Positions 1 to 8,181 of a stretch of DNA of 39,289 nucleotides are shown here, piece by piece. The DNA is from Streptomyces glaucescens (GTDB lineage: Bacteria; Actinomycetota; Actinomycetes; Streptomycetales; Streptomycetaceae). A model generated the notes under the pieces. It did no database searches, was not told the origin of the DNA, and saw only the letters and a program-made list of their open reading frames with translations. The stretch spans positions 1 through 39,289 of the forward strand of contig NZ_MUND01000296.1 of assembly GCF_002154375.1 (NCBI RefSeq), given 5' to 3'. The position numbers and the translations under genes are program-made. Each line of letters starts with the position of its first letter. Position 1 is the stretch's first letter.

Positions 1-1316
1 GGGAAGAGTCCGACGACGGTGCGGCACGGCGGCTGGGCCGAAGGCCACGGGGTCTGGCCGTCCGTGAGGGCGACGACGACGTCCGGGCGGGGCCGGGAGC
101 GCAGGGCCCGGGCGAATCCGGAGCGCAGGTCCGTGCCTCCGCCGCCGACCAGCTCGATGTTCTCGGCACGGCAGATCGGTACGGCGATCCCGGCCGCCGC
201 GTCGCAGGAGATCACCGAGACCAGGTCGCGCCGCCCGCCCACCGCCCGGGAGATCGCGGCCACCTCCAGCAGCGCGCCGCCCAGCTCGGCGTCGCTCACC
301 GATCCGGAGGTGTCGATCACCACGCAGACCCGGGGCGGCGTACGGCGCAGGCTCGGCAGCACCACCCCGGGGACGCTCGCCGAGCGGCGGGACGGGCGCC
401 GGTAGCTGTGGTTCTCCCCCGCTCCCGGGGCGCCCGCCGCCGAGCGGACCGCCGCGCCCAGCAACTGCCGCCACGGCTGGGGTGCATGGAACGCCTCTTC
501 GGCCCAGCGGCGCCATCCCTCCGGTGCGTCGCCGGGCCTGCCCTTGATGCCCTCCGCCACCCGGAAGCGGACCGCGTCGCGCTGCTGCCTGCTCAGCCCG
601 TGGGCCCCGTCGGCGCCCAGCTCCCACGGCCGCTGCTGGCCGTCGGCGCCGCTGCCGCAGTCCAGCCAGGCCAGCTCCGCGGCGAGGGAGGACATCGACG
701 CCATCCGCAGATACTCCTCCATCAGCAGGTCGTCGGGCAGCCGCAGCAGCGAGGGCAGCACCGCCCCGGCGGGCCGGGGCAGTCCCTCGCCGTAGATGTC
801 GTCGTTGATCTCGAAGTCGGCGGCGATGTTCCGCCGCAGCCGCTCGCCCGGCCCGTGCTCGTCGTGTTCCCGCGCATGGCGCTCGCCGCGCCCGTGGTGG
901 TCCCGCAGCAGGTGGGAGACCTCGTGGACCCACACGCCCGCCAGCTCCTCCACGGGGGTGCGGGCGACGAAGGCGGGCGAGACGTAGCAGCGCCAGTACG
1001 CGTCCACCGCCATCGTCGGCACCGACCGGTCCTCCACGACGTGCAGCGCGAACAGCGCGTCGGCCAGGTACGGGCGGACCTTCACCGCGTGCAGCCGGGC
1101 GGCCAGCAGTTTCTCCCGGTCCAGCCGGAGGACGGGAGTCCCGGCCGGTTCCCCGGATCCCACCGGCGGCTCCGGCGGCGCTGCCCGCACCGGGCGCGGC
1201 GGCGCGGGCGGGGACACGGGGCGGGGTGTCGGACGCGGTGGTGCGGTCGGCTCCCGGCGCGGTGGCGCGGGCGAAGGTACCGGATACGGCACCGGGCCCC
1301 GTGCGGCCCCCGTCAT
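1..1316 (-). CDS. DUF2201-type metallopeptidase-like protein with VWA domain, 3' end outside window
   Basis: The frame is open from the ATG at 1316 to the window edge, so about 438 codons are seen and the C-terminus is missing. The first ~60 residues are a Pro/Arg-rich low-complexity tail. A zinc-peptidase-like helix follows with HEVSH (HExxH) near residue 131. A von Willebrand A-like domain has DTSGS near 334, a GGGGTD segment near 391 and LTDG near 417, which are the expected MIDAS-type positions. The ATG overlaps the stop of the upstream ATPase gene in an ATGA arrangement, so translation is probably coupled. The family (DUF2201, putative metallopeptidase plus VWA-like domain) normally pairs with MoxR ATPases. 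Metal-dependent remodelling of a client with the ATPase is inference; no substrate can be named. Confidence 0.85.
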   Translation of the reverse strand, partial: MTGAARGPVPYPVPSPAPPRREPTAPPRPTPRPVSPPAPPRPVRAAPPEPPVGSGEPAGTPVLRLDREKLLAARLHAVKVRPYLADALFALHVVEDRSVPTMAVDAYWRCYVSPAFVARTPVEELAGVWVHEVSHLLRDHHGRGERHAREHDEHGPGERLRRNIAADFEINDDIYGEGLPRPAGAVLPSLLRLPDDLLMEEYLRMASMSSLAAELAWLDCGSGADGQQRPWELGADGAHGLSRQQRDAVRFRVAEGIKGRPGDAPEGWRRWAEEAFHAPQPWRQLLGAAVRSAAGAPGAGENHSYRRPSRRSASVPGVVLPSLRRTPPRVCVVIDTSGSVSDAELGGALLEVAAISRAVGGRRDLVSVISCDAAAGIAVPICRAENIELVGGGGTDLRSGFARALRSRPRPDVVVALTDGQTPWPSAQPPCRTVVGLF

Positions 1317-2593
1317 CGGCCCGCCCCCGTCGCCCGGCCGGGCCGGGGCGCCGTGGCCCGTTCCACCGACCGGTCCGCGCGGCGGGCGAGGCCGATCACC
1401 TCGGTGAGCCGTTCCACCGCCTCGGGCACCTCCCAGTCGTCGCGCCGCAGCGCGGCCAGGGTGGTGGCCGGGGCGACCAGCAGGTCAGGGGCGCCGGTCT
1501 CCAGAGCCCGGACCAGGACCGCCCAGGCGGCCTCCCACCGCTGCCGCTCCGGGCGGGCCCCGACGGCGGCGATCACCGCCTCCAGCGCCGCCTGCCGCAG
1601 GTCGCCCCGCTCGGGGAGTTCGGCGGCGGCCGGGTCGGCGAGCAGCGACTCCGGGTCCGGCAGGTCCATGCGGTCCAGGTGGGCGAGGAGTTCGAGCCCG
1701 GGGCCGTCGCCCACCGCGCCCCGCACCAGCAGCGCGAGCACCTCGCGGGAGACGGCGGCCGCCGTGCCGAAGGCCAGCAGGGTCAGCGCGGCCTCCCAGC
1801 TGCGGGGCGAGGGCCAGGCGCCGCCGCGCCGGGTCTCGGTGCTGGGCAGCCGGTGGATGAGCGTGGGCCGGACCTCCAGGAAGCCGCAGACCGCGCGCCG
1901 GGCGAAGGCCACGGCCTCCGGCAGACGCTCGGGCGCCAGCCGGGGCGGCGTGGCGCGCGGCCACACCCCGCCCAGCCCGCGCACCACCACGTCCCGGTCG
2001 TGCACCCAGTACAGATGGACGAAACGGTTGGCCAGGGGCGGGCTCAGCTCCCATCCGTCCGCCGCGGAGGCGCGCGGATTGGCGGCGGCCACGATCCGCA
2101 CCCCGGCCGGCAGTCGCAGCGCCCCGACTCTCCGTTCCAGGACCACCCGCAGGAGCGCGGCCTGGACGGCCGGGGTGGCGGTGGACAGCTCGTCCAGGAA
2201 GAGCAGTCCGCGCCCGGCGCGCACCAGTTCCACGGCCCACTGCGGCGGCGCCATCGGCACTCCGCGCACTTCCGGGTCGTCGCCGACGACGGGCAGCCCG
2301 GCGAAGTCGGACGGCTCGTGGACGCTGGCGATCACGGTGGTCAGCGGCAGGTCGAGGGAGGCGGCGAGCTGGGTGAGGGCCGCGGTCTTGCCGATGCCCG
2401 GCTCGCCCCAGAGCAGTACGGGCAGGTCGGCGGCGACGGCGAGGGTGAGCGCTTCGAGCTGTTCGTCGGGGCGCGGCTCGGTGGTGGTCGTCCGCAGCAG
2501 GCCGAGGAGGTCGTCGGCGAGGGCGAGCTGGGTGCCGGCCGGGGAGGCGGCGGCGGTGGGTACGGACGCGGGCAGCAGGGTGCTGGTGGTCAT
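1313..2593 (-). CDS. MoxR-type AAA+ ATPase
   Basis: The product is about 426 residues. Walker A is GEPGIGKT near residues 63-70, Walker B is LLFLDE near 130-135, and a sensor-1-like AAANPR segment follows. These mark a MoxR/CbbQ-type AAA+ ATPase, a chaperone-like family that works with VWA-domain proteins. I chose the ATG at 2593 because AGGTG sits six bases before it; the in-frame ATG at 2599 has no room for a ribosome site. The downstream VWA gene starts inside this stop codon, which supports a functional pair. An unknown gene lies 112 bp upstream on the same strand. The C-terminal ~180 residues after the AAA core look helical and have no recognised motif. Confidence 0.88.
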   Translation of the reverse strand: MTTSTLLPASVPTAAASPAGTQLALADDLLGLLRTTTTEPRPDEQLEALTLAVAADLPVLLWGEPGIGKTAALTQLAASLDLPLTTVIASVHEPSDFAGLPVVGDDPEVRGVPMAPPQWAVELVRAGRGLLFLDELSTATPAVQAALLRVVLERRVGALRLPAGVRIVAAANPRASAADGWELSPPLANRFVHLYWVHDRDVVVRGLGGVWPRATPPRLAPERLPEAVAFARRAVCGFLEVRPTLIHRLPSTETRRGGAWPSPRSWEAALTLLAFGTAAAVSREVLALLVRGAVGDGPGLELLAHLDRMDLPDPESLLADPAAAELPERGDLRQAALEAVIAAVGARPERQRWEAAWAVLVRALETGAPDLLVAPATTLAALRRDDWEVPEAVERLTEVIGLARRADRSVERATAPRPGRATGAGR

Positions 2594-2705
2594 GGGCATC
2601 ACCTGAGGTGCGAGAAGGGAACGGGACAGAGCGGGACGGGCTGTCCCGGAGGTCGTCAGGGCGTACGGCGCCGAACGACGGCGCGGGGTGGAGGAGTTCG
2701 CGGCG

Positions 2706-4175
2706 TCAGCGGGGCAGGCCGGTGCGGGGCCGGCCCCGTGCGGCGCGCTTGGTGCGCATCGCGGGCGGCATTCGGCGGTCCAACCGGGGCCGGTGGCCCG
2801 CCTCGGCGTGCTCCCCGCCCTGCGCGGTCCCGCCTTCGGCGGTGCGGGCGGCGGGGTGCACGGCGACCAGTCCGGCGCGGAAGAGCCCGTGGTCGACGCG
2901 GCGTGCCGCGGCCGACTCCAGTTCGTCCCGGAGCGGTCCGTCGCGCAGCACCGCGGCGGGGCCGAGCAGGCCCTCGACCACGGCCAGCGCCCCGGTGACG
3001 TCACCGTGGCGGAGCCGTTCCCGGACGGCGGGCAGGGCCTCGGGCTCGCGGTGCACCCGGTCGATGGCCCGCAGGCAGGGCAGTGCGGGGCCGCCGAGGG
3101 CCACGAGCAGTTCCTCCCGGCGCAGTTGGGCCGGTTCGTGGTCGACGGCCGTCAGCACCCCGTCCCGCAGGGCGATCCGGTGGATCTCGCCCCGGCACGG
3201 CACCCGGTGCGGGTCGCCGGTCCCGGCCGCCGGCGCGGCCTCGGGCGCGGAGCCGGGCGCCACCGGCAGGGCCGCGGCGACGAGCGGGTGCAGCCGCCCT
3301 GCCGGGACCAGCCCGGCCCGCAGCAGTTCCAGATCCGGCAGGACGCGGACGGCCGCCTCCGGCAGCATCGGGAGCGCCGCGGCCTCCTGCGCCGGCAGCG
3401 TCTCCCGCAGCGGCCGCAGGGCCGGGACATGGCTGTCGTCGGGGGCGGCGAGTTCGAGCCCGGCGCGGCTGCGGGCGCCGAGCCGTACGGTGAACGCCCC
3501 GCGGGCCCGCCCCTCGGCGCGCAGCAGCAGTTCCGCCTCGGCGGCCCAGCGCTCCACCGCCCAGGGGGCCTCGGACGCGCCGGGCCCTCCGAGGTCCGGG
3601 GGCGGTCCGGACGGCGCCGCACTCGGTGTCTCCCGCGCGCCGCAGCGCCGTGCCAGTTCGCCGCTGCGTGTGGCGTCCCAGAGGTGCCGGTGCAGGTCGA
3701 GCCGGAAACGCCGGTCGGGATGCGGGTGCGGGTGGTGCCGTGGGGTGTGGTTCGCGGACCCCTCCCACAGGGTGAGGGACATCCGCTGTCCGGCGTCCGC
3801 CCAGGCCGGTGGTGTTCGCACCACCAGTTCGAGCGGGGCGGTGCCGTGGGGGCCGTATCGGGCGAGCGAGAGGGTGAGGCCGGGCCGGAGCAGCCCGCCG
3901 GGGGCGATCCGGGGCATGTGCCAGCGCAGCAGGTCCGGCGCGAGCCGGCGCAGGTCCGCGCGGAGGCGGCTGACGAGGTCGGTGCCGTGGCGGTGGCGCA
4001 CGGCGCGCAGATCGAGATCGATGTCGATCCGGGCGGCGGCGCAGGCCCCCGCCCAGTCTCCGGCCGCACGGCGTGCGGTCGCGGTCTCGATCATGGACGG
4101 TGGCACCGCGTACTCACGTACGCGCTGCCACATCAGCAGGCGGGGCGGAATGTCGTTCGCGATGTGAGGTGCCAT
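2706..4175 (-). CDS. Unknown protein, first gene of MoxR-VWA cassette
   Basis: The product is about 489 residues and I do not recognise it as a named domain. It has no signal peptide or membrane segment. It is rich in Arg, Ala, Pro and His, with a helical N-terminal ~120 residues, a His/Pro-rich patch (RHHPHPHPD) near 150, and a helical, Leu-rich C-terminal half ending in a basic tail. I start it at ATG 4175, where AGGTGAG lies five bases upstream; a GTG at 4181 is also in frame. It is encoded on the same strand as the MoxR ATPase and the VWA protein, with 112 bp before the ATPase. A role as adaptor or client of that pair is inferred only from position. Confidence 0.7.
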   Translation of the reverse strand: MAPHIANDIPPRLLMWQRVREYAVPPSMIETATARRAAGDWAGACAAARIDIDLDLRAVRHRHGTDLVSRLRADLRRLAPDLLRWHMPRIAPGGLLRPGLTLSLARYGPHGTAPLELVVRTPPAWADAGQRMSLTLWEGSANHTPRHHPHPHPDRRFRLDLHRHLWDATRSGELARRCGARETPSAAPSGPPPDLGGPGASEAPWAVERWAAEAELLLRAEGRARGAFTVRLGARSRAGLELAAPDDSHVPALRPLRETLPAQEAAALPMLPEAAVRVLPDLELLRAGLVPAGRLHPLVAAALPVAPGSAPEAAPAAGTGDPHRVPCRGEIHRIALRDGVLTAVDHEPAQLRREELLVALGGPALPCLRAIDRVHREPEALPAVRERLRHGDVTGALAVVEGLLGPAAVLRDGPLRDELESAAARRVDHGLFRAGLVAVHPAARTAEGGTAQGGEHAEAGHRPRLDRRMPPAMRTKRAARGRPRTGLPR

Positions 4176-4518
4176 CAGCACTCACCTGAAGCGAACGATT
4201 CCCCCAATCCACACGAGGAGTAGGTGATCATCTCCGTGAGCCTAACCGTTCCGGTGACGATCCGGCAGTCCCTTTTCCCGCCCCCGCCCGCTGAGGGACA
4301 TCCCGGACCAGGGTCCGTCTTCGCATCACCCGGGTGGTAGATCATGGTGTCGTGGTACGTACGATGCGATCCGCGTGCTGCTTCTCCATCTCCCCGACCG
4401 ATACTCCTGCGATCATCCCTCGATGGCCCGCTGCCACTTCAGCAGTCCGGGAGGCAGTCGCAGCCGCCGGTGAACCGGCGCACGGGGCACGGCCACCGGC
4501 CCGACCATGCGGGTCACG
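4176..4518. other. Intergenic region, no gene recognised
   Basis: This 343-bp stretch lies between two minus-strand genes. It must hold the promoter of the three-gene cassette, on the side near 4190-4330. Short open frames occur on the plus strand but have no coding bias, ribosome site or recognisable protein similarity. I see no convincing terminator for the HxlR gene. Confidence 0.5.
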
Positions 4519-4956
4519 TCAGCGGATGTCGGGGGGTGTCTGGTCGTATGCGTGCCGTGCCTCGGCGATGACAGCACGGTGGGCAAGGGACCAGTCCGCA
4601 GGCGCCTTGACCAGGTGGGTCAGGCCGGCCCCGGTCTCGGTCAGGCGGTAGTCGACCTGGGCTGGGACGGTCGGGTAGACGGTGCGCAGCACGAGGCCGT
4701 CGCGTTCGAGCCTGCGTACGGTGAGCGTGAGCATGCGCTGGGAGATGCCGTCGATGGCGCGCTGCGGCTCGCGGAACCGACGTGGCCCGCTCGCTAGTTC
4801 GACGATCACGAGTACCGACCATTTGTCGCCGATGCGGTCCAGGACGTCGCGGAGGCCGCAGTCGGGGTGGTCTTCGCGTCCGCAGGGTCGAGGTCGTGTG
4901 CCCGTCCTGGCCCGCCCGAGTGGGCCAGGACAGGGCCCGGCACGGGGATTCGGCAT
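4519..4956 (-). CDS. HxlR-family winged-helix transcriptional regulator
   Basis: The product is about 145 residues. After a ~30-residue Pro/Arg-rich tail comes the HxlR domain: [45 protein letters not shown], and VDYRLTETG in the wing. HxlR proteins are dimeric MarR-like repressors or activators, often responding to reactive species. I start it at ATG 4956, which has GAGG nine bases and GGAG four bases upstream; an in-frame ATG at 4992 lacks a clear ribosome site. It is divergent from the CPBP protease operon at 5152, so it may control that promoter and its own. The ligand cannot be inferred. Confidence 0.88.
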   Translation of the reverse strand: MPNPRAGPCPGPLGRARTGTRPRPCGREDHPDCGLRDVLDRIGDKWSVLVIVELASGPRRFREPQRAIDGISQRMLTLTVRRLERDGLVLRTVYPTVPAQVDYRLTETGAGLTHLVKAPADWSLAHRAVIAEARHAYDQTPPDIR

Positions 4957-5151
4957 GAACTCCCACCTCGTCCTCGCCGCCGCGGCGGTCATGGTGTCCG
5001 GCTCTCGTACGAGTGCCTGATCCTTTGTCGGGGCGCATCCCCCGCGAGAGCTACAGGAGCTGTCCTTGTGCGGGTGATTCGCGGACGGCGCCGGATTCCT
5101 AGCGTGGTTGTCAGGCCGCAGCCTGTGCGACCGAGACAAGGGGAGGCCACG

Positions 5152-6051
5152 ATGAGTACAAAGTCCACCGCACGGCACGCCGGAGGCCCCGGCCCGGACA
5201 CGGGCCCCGACGGTCAGGACGCTCGCGGTGGTCGCCTCGGCCGGATCGTCCGCTCTCCGCTCGGCTGGATGCTGACGGGCCTGGTCGGCGTCGGCCTGGT
5301 CTCGGGCCTGACCGCCACGGGTCCTGGTCCGGTTCCGGTGCTGGGCGCGGTGGCCGCGGTGGCCGTGTACTGGCTGGTCATGCGCCGTGTCGCGCGACGC
5401 CCGACGCCCGAGATCGCCCGGCGGGGAGCCGGCCGGGAGGCGCTGCTGGGCGGCGCGGTCGGCCTGGGCTTCGTGCTGGTGTCCGTCTTGCTGATCACGG
5501 CGTTCGGGAGCTACTCGTTCTCCTGGGCGGGCCATGGCTTCATGGCGGTCGTCTGGTCCGCGGTCATGGTGCAGATCGGCACCGCGGTCACCGAGGAGTT
5601 GTTGTTCCGCGGTCTCGCGCTGCAGGCTCTGGAGCAGCTGTGGGGCAGTAGGGCCGCCATCGTGCTCACCGGACTGTTCTTCGGCATCGCCCATCTGGGA
5701 ACTCCGCAGGCCAGTGCGTGGAGTGCGCTGGCGATCGCTTCGGAGGCGGGCGTGATGCTCGGCGCCGCGTTCCTGTGGCGGCGTAACATCTGGTTCGTCG
5801 TGGGTCTGCACTTCGCCTGGAACACCACCGAGCAGCTGCTCGGCATCCCGGTCTCCGGGCACACCTCCGAGGGCCTGTTCACCGTCGACGTGCATGGCCC
5901 CGCTGTGCTGACCGGCGGTGGTTTCGGCCTGGAGGCGGCGTTGGTGCCCGTCGTCATCGGTGTGCTGCTCGCCGTCCGCATGTTCGTCCTCGCCCGCCGC
6001 GGCGGCCGTCTGCTGCCCCGTCGGTCCGCACGACACACTCAGGCCGGCTGA
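5152..6051 (+). CDS. CPBP-family intramembrane metalloprotease
   Basis: The product is about 299 residues with a Gly/Asp-rich cytosolic N-terminus and roughly seven hydrophobic segments. The CPBP (CAAX protease/bacteriocin-processing) motifs are present: EELLFRG with E148/E149, a histidine at about 181 (FFGIAHLG), and HFAWN at 220-224. These residues form the glutamate/histidine active site of the Rce1-like family, so it is probably catalytic. GGGAGG lies five bases before the ATG. The histidine kinase gene begins about 15 bp after the stop, so the protease, kinase and regulator are one transcript. It could cleave a membrane anti-regulator or protect against a peptide, but the substrate is unknown. 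Confidence 0.88.
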   Translation: MSTKSTARHAGGPGPDTGPDGQDARGGRLGRIVRSPLGWMLTGLVGVGLVSGLTATGPGPVPVLGAVAAVAVYWLVMRRVARRPTPEIARRGAGREALLGGAVGLGFVLVSVLLITAFGSYSFSWAGHGFMAVVWSAVMVQIGTAVTEELLFRGLALQALEQLWGSRAAIVLTGLFFGIAHLGTPQASAWSALAIASEAGVMLGAAFLWRRNIWFVVGLHFAWNTTEQLLGIPVSGHTSEGLFTVDVHGPAVLTGGGFGLEAALVPVVIGVLLAVRMFVLARRGGRLLPRRSARHTQAG

Positions 6052-6066
6052 CCGGAGGAAACGGTG

Positions 6067-7284
6067 ATGACGTCACCTCAGGCGCCCTGGAGCCGTGCGC
6101 TGCTCCGGGCGCCGCTCGACTGGTGGGAGCAGCGGGACGCCTTCCTCAAGGACGGCGTTCTCGCCCTGGTGCTGGCCCCGTTGGCCTTCGTGCCCACGCT
6201 GTCCAACATCGGATCGCAGATCGGGGATCTGCCCGAGCGGCCGGCGAGCGCGCTGAGCGTCGGGCTGGTCCTGGCCCAGACGCTGCCGCTGGCGGCCCGC
6301 CGGCGGTGGCCTGCGGGCTGTCTGGCTGTCGTCGCGGGCGCGTTCGCCGCGCACCAGGCGCTGGGCTTCGCGACGACGTTCGGGAGTCTGGGGCTGTATC
6401 TGGCCCTGTACTCGGCCGGGGCCCACCAGGTCCGCTTCCGCCATGGTCTGGCGGGCGTGGTGAGTGCGGGCTATGCCGTGCTGGCCCTCGTCCTGGACCG
6501 GCTCGGCTCACCGCAGGACATCGCGGACTATCTCGCGTTCTATCTGACCCTGGCCGCGTTCTGGATGGTGGGCAGCACGGTGCGCACACGGCGGGCGGGA
6601 GAGGCGCAGCGGCGGCGGCTGGCCGCCGAAGTGGCCACGGCCGCGGAGCGGGCACGAATCGCCGCCGAGCTGCACGACGTGGTCACCCATCATGTGACGG
6701 CCATGGTGGTCCAGGCGGACGCGGCACAGTTCCTGCTCACCTCCGCACCGGACAAGGCCGGCGAGGGACTCTCGGCCGTCAGCGACACCGGCCGTCGGGC
6801 GCTGACAGAGCTGCGATACCTGCTCGGCGTGCTGGAGGCGACCGGCGAGTCAGCGTCCGCGGACCGGGCACCCACCCTGGGACGGCTCGGGGACCTGGTC
6901 GAACAGGCCCGCAGGTCGGGGCAGCCGGTCGAGTTCAGCGAGCAGGGCGAGCGGCGAGCGCAGTCCGTGGAGGTGGAGCTGGCCGCGTACCGGGTGGTGC
7001 AAGAGGCGCTCACCAATGCGATGAAGTACGCCGCCGGGCAGACGACACGGGTCCTGGTCCGGCACGGCGAGGAGCGCCTCGAGATCAAGGTGACCACCGA
7101 CGGGCCCACCGCCTCCCCGGCGGCCGCACCTGCCGTGCGGAAGCCGGACCCTGCGGGCGGGCGTGGACTGGCGGGGCTGCGTGCACGGGCGCGGATGGTC
7201 GATGGTGAACTGGAGGCCGGACCCCGGCCCGAGGGCGGGTTCGAGGTCCACGCCACAATTCCGTCCAAGCCCGCGTCGGAGTGA
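6067..7284 (+). CDS. Membrane sensor histidine kinase (HisKA_3 type)
   Basis: The product is about 405 residues. Four or five membrane segments occupy residues ~30-170. They are followed by the dimerisation/phosphoacceptor helix [17 protein letters not shown], with the phosphorylated His near 203. The HATPase_c domain has the N-box [13 protein letters not shown] and the G-box [11 protein letters not shown]. This is the NarL-partner class of kinase, with no extracytoplasmic sensor domain, so the signal is probably sensed in the membrane. GGAGG lies 8 bp before the ATG; a GTG three bases earlier (6064) is equally possible. The response regulator gene starts four bases after the stop. Confidence 0.92.
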   Translation: MTSPQAPWSRALLRAPLDWWEQRDAFLKDGVLALVLAPLAFVPTLSNIGSQIGDLPERPASALSVGLVLAQTLPLAARRRWPAGCLAVVAGAFAAHQALGFATTFGSLGLYLALYSAGAHQVRFRHGLAGVVSAGYAVLALVLDRLGSPQDIADYLAFYLTLAAFWMVGSTVRTRRAGEAQRRRLAAEVATAAERARIAAELHDVVTHHVTAMVVQADAAQFLLTSAPDKAGEGLSAVSDTGRRALTELRYLLGVLEATGESASADRAPTLGRLGDLVEQARRSGQPVEFSEQGERRAQSVEVELAAYRVVQEALTNAMKYAAGQTTRVLVRHGEERLEIKVTTDGPTASPAAAPAVRKPDPAGGRGLAGLRARARMVDGELEAGPRPEGGFEVHATIPSKPASE

Positions 7285-7288
7285 TCCC

Positions 7289-7981
7289 GTGAGCGATGCG
7301 CCGCCACCGATCCGTGTGCTCGTCTGCGACGACCAGGCACTGGTGCGCACCGGCTACGTCACCATCTTCTCCGCCCAGCCCGACATGGAGGTCGTCGGAG
7401 AGGCCGAGAACGGGCACGAGGCGGTCCAGGCCGCAGGGCGCCTGCGTCCCGACGTGGTGGTGATGGACATTCGGATGCCCCTGCTCGGCGGCATTGAGGC
7501 GACCCGGCAACTGGCCGGTCCCGGCGCCGAGGCACCGCCGAAGGTGCTGGTCGTCACCACCTTCAACGTCGACGCCTACGTCTACGACGCGCTGCGTGCC
7601 GGGGCCAGCGGCTTCCTCCTCAAGGACGCGCCCCCGGGGGAGCTGGTCAACGGCATTCGGACGGTCGCCAGGGGCGAGGCCCTGCTTGCCCCCACCGTCA
7701 CCCGCCGCCTCATCGGCCACTTCGCCGAACACCTGCGCCCGGCCGATACTTCCCGGCCGGCCAGGGAGGACGTGGTACGGGCACTGACCCCGCGCGAGCT
7801 GGAGGTGCTCCGGCAGATCGCTGAGGGGCTGTCGAACGCGGAGATCGCCGCGGAGCTCTTCATCACCCCCGAGACGGTCAAGACCTATGTGTCGAGGATC
7901 CTGGCCAAACTCGGCCTGCGCGACCGAGTCCAGGCCGTCGTCCTCGCCTACCGGGTCGGGCTGGTGTCCTCCACCGGCTGA
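7289..7981 (+). CDS. NarL/LuxR-family response regulator
   Basis: The product is about 230 residues. The receiver domain has the acidic pair DD at 14-15, phospho-acceptor Asp60 (VVVMDIRMP), Thr at about 90-91 and Lys112 (FLLKD). A LuxR-type helix-turn-helix spans about 163-228 (LTPRELEVLRQIAEGLSNAE, then ETVKTYVSRIL). The start is GTG with GGAG seven bases upstream; the ribosome site overlaps the end of the kinase gene, so translation is likely coupled. It should be phosphorylated by the kinase encoded just before it and is likely to regulate this operon among other targets. Confidence 0.93.
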   Translation: MSDAPPPIRVLVCDDQALVRTGYVTIFSAQPDMEVVGEAENGHEAVQAAGRLRPDVVVMDIRMPLLGGIEATRQLAGPGAEAPPKVLVVTTFNVDAYVYDALRAGASGFLLKDAPPGELVNGIRTVARGEALLAPTVTRRLIGHFAEHLRPADTSRPAREDVVRALTPRELEVLRQIAEGLSNAEIAAELFITPETVKTYVSRILAKLGLRDRVQAVVLAYRVGLVSSTG

Positions 7982-7982
7982 A

Positions 7983-8018
7983 ACCCACCCGGCCATCGAC
8001 CTGGACACCGGGGTGGGT
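7983..8018 (+). terminator. Imperfect hairpin after response regulator
   Basis: ACCCACCCGG at 7983-7992 pairs with CCGGGGTGGGT at 8008-8018 with one bulged G. It begins one base after the regulator stop codon, as expected for a Streptomyces terminator without a U-tract. Confidence 0.5.
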
Positions 8019-8115
8019 ACGACGCACGCCGGCTCCTGACCGGGCGTCACCGAGTGCGGTGCCGAGCCAGGTCAGGGCCGGCTGTGCCCCTGTCCACCGC
8101 CTCACCTACGCGGGA

Positions 8116-8142
8116 GCCCCGCCGGAACGTGCCCGGCGGGGC
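8116..8142. terminator. Hairpin terminator between convergent genes
   Basis: A perfect 10-bp stem (GCCCCGCCGG, 8116-8125, with its complement at 8133-8142) encloses a seven-base loop. It lies 40 bp beyond the stop of the minus-strand gamma-glutamyltransferase gene and could end transcription from either side. Confidence 0.65.
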
Positions 8143-8181
8143 CACAGGAGAGCCTCACGACGCCGGCACGGTCCTTCAGCG

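Noticed and set aside
408..2606. A 732-codon open frame on the plus strand
   Set aside because: It is the antisense shadow of the MoxR and VWA genes. Its product is Arg/Ser/Pro-rich with no domain, and the minus strand encodes clear Walker and MIDAS motifs.
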